From: an uncultured Trueperaceae bacterium
GTDB taxonomy: Bacteria > Deinococcota > Deinococci > Deinococcales > Trueperaceae
Length of the DNA stretch: 24,017 nucleotides
Assembly: GCA_937907415.1 (NCBI GenBank)
Contig: CALCHY010000199.1
Span: 1 to 24,017 of the forward strand
Direction: 5' to 3'
Made by a program: the position numbers and the translations under genes. Every line of letters starts with the position of its first letter. The first letter of the stretch is position 1. A model generated the notes under the pieces. The model had not been told where the DNA came from. It was given only the letters and a program-made list of their open reading frames with translations, and ran no database searches. Positions 18,230 through 24,017 of the stretch are shown piece by piece.

Positions 18230-18574
18230 CTAGGCGGGGGCTCCGCTGAGCGCGTCGTCGACCAGATCCGCGACGATATGGAGCTCGGCGCTTTGCATCA
18301 ACTCGAGGGGTGTGGCGTCATCGAGGTCGGGGTGCGGCGCGCGCAGCCAGATCGCCACCTGCTGGCGGTCGCCACCGGTGAGTTCGTACAGGCCCGCAGC
18401 GACGGTGGCCGCAACCCGTAGGCGGTCCTGAGGGCCTTCGGCCGGCGTGCACGTTTGCGCGATCGCTTCGACCTCCGCGCTCGTTAACCCCAATGAGTGA
18501 GCCAGGCGCAGCGCGTCTACTCGCCCGGTGGCGGGATCAACGAATACTGGTACAGTCCGCGCCTGGTTTTGCAT
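18230..18574 (-). CDS. ParS/MbcA-like antitoxin (DUF2384), orphan
   Basis: 114 aa. The N-terminus has an Xre-like helical region (VDALRLAHSLGLTSAEVEAIAQTC). The C-terminus matches the toxin-binding domain: LYELTGGDRQQVAIWLRAPHP, then DDATPLELMQSAELHIVADLV. Family members neutralise RES-domain NAD+-consuming toxins and repress their own operon. The toxin gene normally follows the antitoxin, but the downstream minus strand (17813-18229) holds only the AbrB-like gene after a 228-base gap. It is therefore an orphan, perhaps repurposed as a regulator or protecting against toxins elsewhere. A TAGTCT box lies 9 bases before ATG 18574, and no Shine-Dalgarno site is seen. Confidence 0.7.
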   Translation of the reverse strand: MQNQARTVPVFVDPATGRVDALRLAHSLGLTSAEVEAIAQTCTPAEGPQDRLRVAATVAAGLYELTGGDRQQVAIWLRAPHPDLDDATPLELMQSAELHIVADLVDDALSGAPA

Positions 18575-18676
18575 CTGGCCACCAGACTACGCGATTGGGC
18601 CTCCGCTTCGCCCTCGTCAGCGGGTGCAGGCGCTGCAACGTGCCTACTCATTGGCGAGTCGAACAGGGGAGGGTGT

Positions 18677-18695
18677 TAGTCCCCCGGGGGGACTA
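18677..18695. promoter_or_regulatory. Inverted repeat TAGTCCCCC/GGGGGACTA
   Basis: Perfect 9-bp arms around one central base, in the gap between the divergent ParS/MbcA-like gene (-) and the small gene at 18810 (+). It looks like an operator for a dimeric repressor. An AGGGAGG sequence follows at 18712-18718, 4 bases before an alternative TTG start. Confidence 0.5.
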
Positions 18696-18797
18696 GGCGC
18701 AGCATCAATGTAGGGAGGCCAATTGTCGGCCCGCACCGCGGCGCCTGCTGCGGCAGGGGACGTAGGTAGAGCCGTGCGGCGATTATTCGGCGGCCCT

Positions 18798-18803
18798 TAC
18801 CCT
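18798..18803 (+). promoter_or_regulatory. Leaderless-type -10 box, 76-aa gene
   Basis: TACCCT exactly 6 bases before ATG 18810, matching the spacing at 16420 and 19955. Confidence 0.4.
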
Positions 18804-18809
18804 GGTTTC

Positions 18810-19040
18810 ATGACCAAGAAAATGAACAGGCGGCGAGTTTTTCGGTTCGTGACCCCATCAGGACTTGAGGGGACCCTCGAGGTGATGGGCAATCGCGTCG
18901 TGCTCAGTAACCAGGAGCTGGGCAAGAGGGTGGTCTACCAGGGACCTGGGTCGCAACAAGCGTTCGTCGACCTTTCGCGCGAGTTGGTGCGCCGCGGGGA
19001 GGCCATCGAGATTTCGGCTCGCACGAGCGTCAAGGCGTAG
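18810..19040 (+). CDS. Small unknown protein (76 aa)
   Basis: Not recognised. The sequence MTKKMNRRRVFRFVTPSG, then a beta-rich middle (GTLEVMGNRVVLSNQELGKRVVYQG) and a helix (QQAFVDLSRELVRRG), suggests a compact beta-beta-beta-alpha fold. ATG 18810 is chosen because TACCCT lies 6 bases before it. An in-frame TTG at 18723 with AGGGAGG nearby would add 29 Ala/Gly-rich residues and is the alternative. It resembles in layout, and weakly in sequence, the 82-aa protein at 19967 (both have a Y-x-G step followed by a helix). Confidence 0.5.
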   Translation: MTKKMNRRRVFRFVTPSGLEGTLEVMGNRVVLSNQELGKRVVYQGPGSQQAFVDLSRELVRRGEAIEISARTSVKA

Positions 19041-19166
19041 TCGCTGGGGCTTCGGCCCGCGCCTGGTGTTGCACCGCCCTACCCGTTACGGGGTCTGGAC
19101 CGGCGCCAGGTTCTGGCGGCCCGCAACAGTGTTCATACACTGCTCCGCTCATCCCTAGCCTGGACT

Positions 19167-19188
19167 GGCGCCCCTCGAGGGCGCCTTT
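19167..19188 (+). terminator. GC hairpin followed by TTT
   Basis: 7-bp stem (GGCGCCC at 19167-19173, GGGCGCC at 19179-19185) with loop CTCGA and then TTT. It lies about 125 bases past the 76-aa gene stop. The loop region also contains a CCCCTCGAGG copy. 19041-19257 otherwise holds nothing I recognise. Confidence 0.5.
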
Positions 19189-19257
19189 ACCTGCCCGCCC
19201 ACGCTTCAGCCATGGCCGGAGCACGAGGAGTTGGCGTGCTCGGCTCGATGGCCCAGA

Positions 19258-19455
19258 TCACGGGGAGGAACCCTGTCTTCGCCGGCGCCTCCGCGCCCTC
19301 GAGGGGTTGGGCGCTGTGTGCCTAAACGGTTCAGCGGCGGCGCTTCGTTTCCTCTTGGTCAGAATGAGCACGGTCTGCTGATCTTCGATGCTGATCGCAT
19401 ATTGATCGGCTGCCGCGACACCGACCGCGGCGAGCGCCTCGCGCGGCGGCCACAC
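19258..19455 (-). pseudogene. AbrB-like fragment, paralog of 17813-18001
   Basis: The frame reads PREALAAVGVAAADQYAISIEDQQTVLILTKRKR, which parallels the other AbrB-like protein (PESALAAVGVSSIDDLDVVVRDGELVLRPKRR). The N-terminal basic part is missing: the frame begins at GTG 19455, with an in-frame TAG just upstream (19477-19479), and an Arg-rich tail follows the homologous part. It may be an N-truncated relic or a short functional gene. A perfect 16-bp palindrome lies 11 bases upstream, as expected for an autoregulated antitoxin-type gene. Confidence 0.4.
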
Positions 19456-19466
19456 GTAGGGGCATT

Positions 19467-19482
19467 GCGTAGCGCGCTACGC
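19467..19482. promoter_or_regulatory. Perfect 16-bp palindrome
   Basis: GCGTAGCGCGCTACGC is identical to its reverse complement. It lies between the AbrB-like fragment (-) and the HNH gene (+), so a repressor bound here could control both. Confidence 0.6.
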
Positions 19483-19497
19483 GCGCATCAAGTCTGC

Positions 19498-20016
19498 ATG
19501 GACATTTCCGACACGCATCCGAGCCGGCGGCAATGGCGCCGCAAGGCTGTACTGCGCCGCTGGGGCCGGGCCTGCTACTACTGCGGTTGCGATCCCGACT
19601 CCTGTGTGACTCTGGACCACGTCGTACCTCGTTATCGCGGTGGTAGCGAACGGGTTGAGGACCTCGTGCCTTGCTGTGAGGCGTGCAACTCGGACAAGGG
19701 CAGTTTGTCGCTTGCGGAGTACCGCGCTTTGGTGGCGCGGCGGCAACCGGCGTGGGTGGCGATGACGGCGCTCTCGCGGGCGATCGCTGCTGACAGGTCA
19801 TTGGGGCGGCCGGAGACGTTCCGGGTCCTTTGGGCTTTGGCGCGGGTAGCCGGTGAGTTCACATTCCCCGGCGAGCGCGTGTGCGCCGATAGCGGTCCTC
19901 CCATCGAAGTAGGGGCGTGCGAGGTTCTACCAGGGGTTGACGCCGGCATAGCCGTACCGTTGGCGCATGGACTTGAAACCGAAGTGGCTGCGAACGTCGT
20001 CAGGTGGCATCGTTGA
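19498..20016 (+). CDS. HNH endonuclease
   Basis: 172 aa from ATG 19498. It has a classic HNH/zinc pattern: CYYC (26-29), LDHVVPRYRGG (39-49) with the metal-binding His41, and PCCEACNSDKG (58-68). Such nucleases cut DNA, often in mobile or defence loci. The frame is open upstream to 19231, but that part is antisense to the AbrB-like fragment and not protein-like, so the later start is chosen. No clear ribosome binding site is seen. The C-terminal 60 residues are not recognised, and the end overlaps the next gene by 50 bases, so the tail may be unconserved. It is a stand-alone nuclease of unknown target. Confidence 0.75.
   Translation: MDISDTHPSRRQWRRKAVLRRWGRACYYCGCDPDSCVTLDHVVPRYRGGSERVEDLVPCCEACNSDKGSLSLAEYRALVARRQPAWVAMTALSRAIAADRSLGRPETFRVLWALARVAGEFTFPGERVCADSGPPIEVGACEVLPGVDAGIAVPLAHGLETEVAANVVRWHR
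19955..19960 (+). promoter_or_regulatory. Leaderless-type -10 box, 82-aa gene
   Basis: TACCGT exactly 6 bases before ATG 19967, inside the HNH gene end. A TTGACG at 19937-19942 is only 12 bases upstream, short for a -35. Confidence 0.4.
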
Positions 20017-20215
20017 GATCAACTCTGGCGCAATGATCTACATCCCGGGCCCGGCTGACGGGGAGTCGTGTGTGGTGCTCCGTATCGGCGGCCTAGAACG
20101 TGAGCTTTACCGCGGGCTTGAGGTCCGCGAGTACGTAAGGGGCTTGGCGCGCGTTCTGGGTGCGCCCACCGCCGACTGGCTGGTCGGGAACGGCAAGCCT
20201 GGAGAGCGCGTGTAA
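19967..20215 (+). CDS. Small unknown protein (82 aa)
   Basis: Not recognised. A beta-rich first half (GGIVEINSGAMIYIPGP, then CVVLRIGGLERELYRG) leads into a helix (EVREYVRGLARVLG). It starts within the HNH gene in another frame and is followed by a strong hairpin terminator, which supports a real transcription unit. It is similar in size and predicted layout to the 76-aa protein at 18810. Confidence 0.55.
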   Translation: MDLKPKWLRTSSGGIVEINSGAMIYIPGPADGESCVVLRIGGLERELYRGLEVREYVRGLARVLGAPTADWLVGNGKPGERV

Positions 20216-20236
20216 GCAAACGCCTCATCGTTGGAA

Positions 20237-20265
20237 TCGGGCGGTCGGTTCATCCGGCCGCCCGA
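20237..20265 (+). terminator. Hairpin terminator after the 82-aa gene
   Basis: 12-bp stem (TCGGGCGGTCGG, 20237-20248, with its complement 20254-20265, one G-T pair) and a 5-base loop TTCAT, 22 bases past the stop. A weak CTTCGTT follows. Confidence 0.65.
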
Positions 20266-20349
20266 CTTCGTTGACCGTGCAGAACGATTTTCGGACGTCT
20301 GGCGTGGTTTCAGCCGCGGAAGTTCGAGCTCCGCAGAAGAGGGGGGATA

Positions 20350-20368
20350 GCCGGCCCGGGGGGCCGGC
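20350..20368. promoter_or_regulatory. Inverted repeat GCCGGCCC/GGGCCGGC
   Basis: 8-bp perfect arms with a GGG centre, 76 bases before the start of the DUF4268 gene. It could be an operator or a second terminator hairpin. The rest of 20266-20444 shows no gene. Confidence 0.4.
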
Positions 20369-20444
20369 AGGCGGGCGGTTGAGCCCAGAAGCTGTTCGGC
20401 CGCGCGTAGTGGGCTCCAGACCATGCGCGGCCCGGGAGTGACAC

Positions 20445-21458
20445 TTGGTACAGATAACGAACACCACACAGAGCGCGCAGACCACGCTGGGGCTAGGCCC
20501 CGTAGTGCTGCCCTCTCGGCGCGGCTCGCTCGCCGAGGCGTTCGGGAGCGAGGTGGCGTGGCAAGCTCACTTGGTGGAGGACGCGGCGTTGCTCGAGTCG
20601 ATCCTGGGCCGCCCGATCGACGACGTAGAGTCGGCGCCATTCATAGGTGGCCTAAGGCCAGACCTGGCGCTTGACGTGGACGGCTACCAGGTGCTGGTGG
20701 AGCTGCAGTTGGGTCCCGTCGACCCTCGCCACCTCGGGCAAGTGTGGCGTTACCAGCGGAGCGGTGGTGCGGACGCGGTGCTGTGGCTGGCGGAGGAGGT
20801 CCGTCACGATTACGTCGACCACGTGCTTGACCTCAACCGGTGGGGTGACGCTCGCGTGGCGCTGGCGGAGGTTTCGACCCTGCGGGTCGCCGGTGGCTGG
20901 ACGTTCACTGCCCGCCTCGTGGCTGGCGAACTCGTCGGCGCAGCGGAGGTTCAGAGCGACCAGGCGCCACCCTCGGAGCGGCAGCGGCTCTACGAGCGCT
21001 TTTGGGAGCTGCTGTTCCAGCGCGCACGCGACGAAGGCCTCGACCTGTTCTCTGGTAACCGGCCGACACAGCAGCCCTGGCTTCGCAAGCCCTGGAAGCA
21101 CTCGTCTGGCATCTACTACAGGATTCACCAGGCCGCGGGGCGCGTTCGCGTCGCACTAATAGTGAAGTCGTCCCGTTCGCCCCTCTACGGGGAACAGGTC
21201 TACGCGGCCCTGGAGGCGCAGCGGGACCAGATCGAAGCGGCCCTGTCGGACGGGGACCTTCTGTGGGAGGAGACCGAGACTGGCGGCCGGATCGAGGCGT
21301 CGGTGCGCGGGGGTTACGCGGCCGAAACCGACCGGAGCGTAAAGGTCACGATCGAGCTGCTTCAGCGGATGCAGCACGTTTACGACCCGATCTTGTCCGC
21401 TCTGCCCCTCAACCTGTTGAGCCAAACCGCCGATGGTCCGCAGACCTCGTTGTTCTAG
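20445..21458 (+). CDS. PD-(D/E)xK nuclease-like protein with DUF4268
   Basis: 337 aa from TTG 20445, with GGGAG 7 bases upstream. The N-terminal half has the nuclease-fold pattern RPDLALDVDGYQVLVELQ (71-88): D73 and an E-x-Q (E86, Q88) in place of the usual E-x-K, then HLGQVWRY (96-103) and LWLAEEVRHDY (113-123). The C-terminal half matches DUF4268 (RLYERFWELLF, then IYYRIH, then a helix ahead of DGDLLWEE). Proteins of this layout are widespread, often near restriction or defence genes. Whether the E-x-Q form cuts DNA is unclear. It is followed after 79 bases by a small gene, possibly the same transcript. Confidence 0.75.
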   Translation: MVQITNTTQSAQTTLGLGPVVLPSRRGSLAEAFGSEVAWQAHLVEDAALLESILGRPIDDVESAPFIGGLRPDLALDVDGYQVLVELQLGPVDPRHLGQVWRYQRSGGADAVLWLAEEVRHDYVDHVLDLNRWGDARVALAEVSTLRVAGGWTFTARLVAGELVGAAEVQSDQAPPSERQRLYERFWELLFQRARDEGLDLFSGNRPTQQPWLRKPWKHSSGIYYRIHQAAGRVRVALIVKSSRSPLYGEQVYAALEAQRDQIEAALSDGDLLWEETETGGRIEASVRGGYAAETDRSVKVTIELLQRMQHVYDPILSALPLNLLSQTADGPQTSLF

Positions 21459-21537
21459 CCGGCCGATGCCACAAGTCCAGGATGAAGGTAGCACTGCAGT
21501 CACCGCATGGCTCGATCGCTGGGCGGGGGAGGTAATC

Positions 21538-21729
21538 GTGACGCTCACGGTGCCCGAGCACCTAGCTCGCGTCGCGTCGGAAGCGATCGAGGACCTCTCA
21601 CGTGCCTGCTCGGCAGGCGGGAACGACGTCCGGATCGCTGAGCTGGCTGGCGTTCTTGTCGGTCTACTCGACGGGATGCAGGTCGTTCAGCGACCTCCGG
21701 AAACGCTGGAAGCGGCCGTTGACGCTTGA
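21538..21729 (+). CDS. Small unknown protein (63 aa)
   Basis: GTG 21538 has an excellent ribosome binding site (GGGGGAGG, 5 bases upstream). The protein (VTLTVPEHLARVASEAIEDL, then VRIAELAGVLVGLLDGMQVV) is predicted mainly helical. It is not recognised. An in-frame ATG at 21466 lacks such a site. An inverted repeat CAGCGCG/CGCGCTG (21732-21738 and 21760-21766) follows the stop closely and may terminate the transcript. Confidence 0.5.
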   Translation: MTLTVPEHLARVASEAIEDLSRACSAGGNDVRIAELAGVLVGLLDGMQVVQRPPETLEAAVDA

Positions 21730-21766
21730 GCCAGCGCGTTCAAGCGGCACACCGAGTGGCGCGCTG

Positions 21767-22156
21767 AGTTGTCCGAGCCGTGGATCAACACCCGGACCGA
21801 CAACGGAACGCAAGGTCCTAGACATAGGCGCAGGGCAAATCGACTTCTTCGTCCCCTGCCGCGAAGCCGGGCGGTGTTACCAGCTCTGCACCAGAAGCAG
21901 CCCGTAAAGCTCGTGCAGGACGCGAATTCGTCATGCGATCGCGTTCACGATCCGCTCGATTGAAGCTGCTCGGCGTCTATCCAACTTCCTGTGCGTGAAC
22001 GCGCACGAAACGGGCGGTTCGGCGTCAATGCCTAAGAAACAACGTCACCGACGTGGGTTCTCGGTTTATGAGAGCGATTCCGCGCGACGTCCGGGCGGAA
22101 CGGTACCAGTCGATACCTTGACCACAGGACGAACACGTCCAGTTCCGAGAAAGGAG
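21767..22156. other. Gene-poor region before the excisionase
   Basis: No frame here looks protein-like: the open ones are rich in Arg/Pro and lack ribosome binding sites. It may hold the promoter of the xis-int unit or a transfer or attachment region. I see no specific signal. Confidence 0.4.
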
Positions 22157-22206
22157 CTGCTCACCGGGTCTGAGCGCGCGTTACCGGTAACCGGCCCGGT
22201 GAGCAG
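22157..22206 (+). promoter_or_regulatory. Long hairpin just upstream of xis
   Basis: Perfect 12-bp arms (CTGCTCACCGGG at 22157-22168, complement at 22195-22206) enclose 26 bases that contain a second perfect palindrome, GTTACCGGTAAC (22180-22191). It ends 9 bases before the xis start. It could be a repressor site, an attenuator, or a structure that controls xis translation. AAAGGAG just before the left arm resembles a ribosome binding site. Confidence 0.5.
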
Positions 22207-22215
22207 ACAAGAAAG

Positions 22216-22428
22216 GTGCAACACAAGATCTCCCGCGAGTCCACCTACCGCCGCCCTCAACTGGCAGGCGAGCGTCTGCTGACGGCCAAGGAACTGTCGA
22301 AGTTTCTTGCGCTGCCTGAGCGCCGCATCTATTACTGGGCCGGCAAGGGCGTCCTGCCCCACGTGCGCATCGGCCGGAGCCTTCGCTTCGACGCGGAGCG
22401 CGTCCGCGAGGCATTGGGCCTCGACTAA
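22216..22428 (+). CDS. xis: Excisionase-like MerR/HTH_17 protein
   Basis: 70 aa from GTG 22216. The segment LLTAKELSKFLALPERRIYYWAGKG, then LPHVRIGRSLRFDAERVREAL, is the typical winged-helix of excisionase-family DNA-binding proteins. These direct integrase towards excision and often repress it. It is 51 bases upstream of the integrase gene on the same strand. The AAGAAAG next to the GTG is too close to be ideal, so the true start could be slightly different. The symbol denotes the family role; excisionase function is inferred from position and fold. Confidence 0.75.
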   Translation: MQHKISRESTYRRPQLAGERLLTAKELSKFLALPERRIYYWAGKGVLPHVRIGRSLRFDAERVREALGLD

Positions 22429-22436
22429 CCTCTCGG

Positions 22437-22462
22437 CCGGGGCATGGACTGCCGTGCCCCGG
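22437..22462 (+). promoter_or_regulatory. Hairpin between xis and int
   Basis: Perfect 8-bp arms (CCGGGGCA at 22437-22444, TGCCCCGG at 22455-22462) with a 10-base loop in the xis-int gap and no T-tract. It could attenuate read-through into int. It ends 17 bases before the int start. Confidence 0.45.
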
Positions 22463-22479
22463 CACCCGCAAAGGAACAC

Positions 22480-23868
22480 ATGACGCTGATCGACACCATC
22501 CTCCTCGCTGCTCTGGTCGGCCTGCTTATCGCGGCCTACCTGGACAGCCGTCCGCACCTCCAGCTCTTACTCGCTGCCGATCCTGAGCAGCCGAGCGACC
22601 ATCGTTCGCTCAAGGCGCTCGGCTACTTCTTCGCCCGCAAGCGCGCTACCGGCGCCGTAAAGCGCTCTGGCACCCTTCGTGACCTTGGTGACGGGCGCTG
22701 GCAACTGCGCGGCGAGCTGCCCAAGAGCCTCAATGGGCGCCGCCGCCGCTACACTCGTAACTTCCATGGGACAAAGCGGGAGGCTGAACGTGCCTTGGCG
22801 CAGCTCCTGAAGGAGATCGAGACCCAAACGGTACTCGAGCGTCCCGTGACCGTAAACGACCTGCTCGATCGCTGGCTGTCGGAGGAGGTGGAGCCTACCG
22901 TCCGCCACGCGACCTACTTGGACTACCAGCGCAAAGCCAACACCTACGTTCGCCCCCTGATCGGCGACGTGAAGTTGGTCCAGCTCACCTCGGTGAAGGT
23001 CGAGCAGTTCCGCAACGCCCTTCTGAAGCGCCGTATCCACACAGCCGGGAAGGCGCGCGGCGGCAAGAAGAAGGTGCAGGAACCGGCCAAGATCTCGCAC
23101 ACGACTGTCAAGTCGGCACTCAAGGTTCTCTCCATGTCGCTCAACTACGCGCGCCGTCACAAATTCATCGCCAGCAACCCCCTGCACGACTTGAAGCGCG
23201 TGAAGTGGCAGGGTAACGGTAAGAAGAAGGCGCTCGCGGTGGACGAGCTCACGGCCTTCCTGCAGGCAGCGCAAGGCAACTACTGGTTCGCGCTTTTCGC
23301 CATGCTCTCCAACACCGGGATCCGCCCTTCGGAGGCGCTTGGCCTGAAGTGGGGCGACATCGACTGGGAGAACGGCTGGATCAGCATCGAGCGGAAGCTG
23401 ACCCTCCTGCCCGGCGGGGTGTTCACCTTTGACGATCCCAAGACCGAGGACAGCAAGCGCACCGTGCCCCTGTCGCCGAAGCTAGCTACCATTCTCCAGG
23501 CTCACCTGAAGCGTCAGGAAGAGCTTCGCGCCTACGACGAAGAACTGGATTTGGTCTTTGGCGACCTCAGCGGCCAGCCCGCGGACTCGCGCAACGTCTT
23601 GCGCCGCCATGTGAAGCCCATCGCCAAGCGTGCCGGGATTAAACGCAGCGTGACGTTGTACTCCTTGCGCTATTCGTTCATGACGCATTCGACCAACATG
23701 TCTCGGGCCCCTAAGTTGACCTCGCGCGTCATGGGCCACAAGACTGTCACGTTCTCGGAGGACGTCTACAACGACCCCGACGATGAGGCCCTGCGCGAGA
23801 GCACGGCCCACATGGACGCGTTCCTACCCGATCCCGACGTTGACTCCGAGGGAGAAGAGGCCGCTTGA
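22480..23868 (+). CDS. int: Tyrosine site-specific integrase with hydrophobic N-terminus
   Basis: 462 aa from ATG 22480, which has AAAGGA 5 bases upstream; the in-frame ATG at 22444 is less likely. An arm-binding-like region (GDGRWQLRGELPKSLNGRR, about 70-90) and a SAM-like core-binding region (TVNDLLDRWL onward) precede the catalytic domain. Catalytic residues: R282 (NTGIRPSEALGL), K321 (DPKTEDSK), R397 (LYSLRYSF, with Tyr where His is usual), H420 (MGHK) and the nucleophile Y430 (DVYNDPDDE). It inserts and, with Xis, excises the element, here at the adjoining tRNA-Pro. Oddly, residues 3-21 are a hydrophobic stretch like a membrane helix. Confidence 0.92.
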   Translation: MTLIDTILLAALVGLLIAAYLDSRPHLQLLLAADPEQPSDHRSLKALGYFFARKRATGAVKRSGTLRDLGDGRWQLRGELPKSLNGRRRRYTRNFHGTKREAERALAQLLKEIETQTVLERPVTVNDLLDRWLSEEVEPTVRHATYLDYQRKANTYVRPLIGDVKLVQLTSVKVEQFRNALLKRRIHTAGKARGGKKKVQEPAKISHTTVKSALKVLSMSLNYARRHKFIASNPLHDLKRVKWQGNGKKKALAVDELTAFLQAAQGNYWFALFAMLSNTGIRPSEALGLKWGDIDWENGWISIERKLTLLPGGVFTFDDPKTEDSKRTVPLSPKLATILQAHLKRQEELRAYDEELDLVFGDLSGQPADSRNVLRRHVKPIAKRAGIKRSVTLYSLRYSFMTHSTNMSRAPKLTSRVMGHKTVTFSEDVYNDPDDEALRESTAHMDAFLPDPDVDSEGEEAA

Positions 23869-23873
23869 GTCCC

Positions 23874-23895
23874 TTGGGACACTCTTTGGGGCACT
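23874..23895 (+). repeat. Near-identical direct repeats by int (candidate arm sites)
   Basis: TTGGGACACT (23874-23883) and TTGGGGCACT (23886-23895) match at 9 of 10 positions with a 12-base period, directly after the int stop and before the tRNA. This placement suits integrase arm-type binding sites at the attachment site. Confidence 0.4.
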
Positions 23896-23900
23896 TTGAA

Positions 23901-23933
23901 GAATCCCGCGCCAAGGTACTCGGCGCGGGATTC
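23901..23933. terminator. Strong hairpin between int and tRNA-Pro
   Basis: Perfect 12-bp stem (GAATCCCGCGCC at 23901-23912, complement at 23922-23933) with a 9-base loop. It is the likely terminator for int, and for the tRNA from the other strand. T-tracts are weak on both sides. Confidence 0.7.
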
Positions 23934-23965
23934 CCGTGTATGACGTCCTGGACGTCCTTTTCGCA

Positions 23966-24017
23966 TGGTCGGGGTGGCCAGATTTGAACTGACGACCACT
24001 TGACCCCCAGTCAAGTG
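23966..24017 (-). tRNA. tRNA-Pro(GGG), 3' portion, runs off the window
   Basis: On the minus strand the sequence gives an anticodon stem-loop CTTGA-CTGGGGG-TCAAG with anticodon GGG, a T-arm with TTCAAAT, a 3' acceptor strand CACCCCG, discriminator A and an encoded CCA ending at 23966. The 5' part (D-arm and acceptor 5' strand) lies outside the window. Its 3' end faces the integrase gene 97 bases away, the standard layout for an element inserted in a tRNA 3' end. Confidence 0.9.

Noticed and set aside
17669..18421. 250-codon open frame on the plus strand
   Set aside because: It is antisense to the AbrB-like and ParS/MbcA-like genes, which have recognisable domains, and its own sequence looks like a shadow frame.
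18569..18590. Shares the 11-base sequence GGTGGCCAGAT with the tRNA-Pro 3' region, possible second attachment site
   Set aside because: It is in the opposite orientation relative to the tRNA copy and lies inside the element, next to the ParS/MbcA-like start. Attachment repeats should be direct, so it is probably chance.
18640..18700. tRNA-like T-loop (TTCGACT on the minus strand) beside a strong hairpin
   Set aside because: The flanking bases do not form a T-stem, and no acceptor stem or anticodon arm can be drawn.
21767..22156. Search for a transposase remnant or CRISPR array before xis
   Set aside because: No spaced repeats and no transposase motifs were seen here or elsewhere in the window.

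Overview
The window is G+C-rich bacterial DNA and looks like one end of an integrative element. A tyrosine integrase with an excisionase-like gene (22216-23868) lies next to the 3' end of a minus-strand tRNA-Pro(GGG) that encodes its own CCA and runs off the right edge (23966-24017). Several starts lack a Shine-Dalgarno site but have a TANNNT box 6-7 bases before the ATG, the leaderless arrangement known from Deinococcota. That fits a Deinococcus/Truepera-like host, but the taxonomic call is low confidence. The left end of the element is not visible.

Layout. 145-3213 (-): a large DEAD/DEAH helicase whose N-terminus looks frameshifted. 3616-3963 (+): an orphan, divergent PrlF-like antitoxin. 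4218-16017 (-): a same-strand block of parB-like gene, SNF2 helicase with C-terminal DUF3883, DUF1156 DNA methylase, DUF499 ATPase with N-terminal HEPN domain, and a 218-aa protein with a possible zinc-binding CxH...CxxC pattern. 16432-17653 (+): two overlapping genes resembling a split replication-relaxation protein, divergent from parB. 17813-20215: small regulators (AbrB-like, ParS/MbcA-like, a second AbrB-like fragment), an HNH nuclease and two small unknown proteins, with several perfect inverted repeats. 20445-21729 (+): a PD-(D/E)xK/DUF4268 nuclease-like protein and a 63-aa protein. 22216 to the end: xis, int and tRNA-Pro.

The central system is a helicase-methylase-ATPase defence operon (Hma-like, related to DISARM through its DrmD-like helicase and to the DUF499/DUF1156 anti-phage group). 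The three core genes overlap or are 2 bp apart. The methylase would mark host DNA, and the helicase/nuclease-like and ATPase/HEPN proteins would act on unmarked or invading DNA or its transcripts. DrmA and DrmB are absent, so it is not canonical DISARM. The less familiar parts are the small zinc-finger-like gene downstream, the parB-like gene upstream, the orphan antitoxins, and a recurring CCCCTCGAGG sequence between 16.2 and 19.4 kb that could be a protein-binding site.
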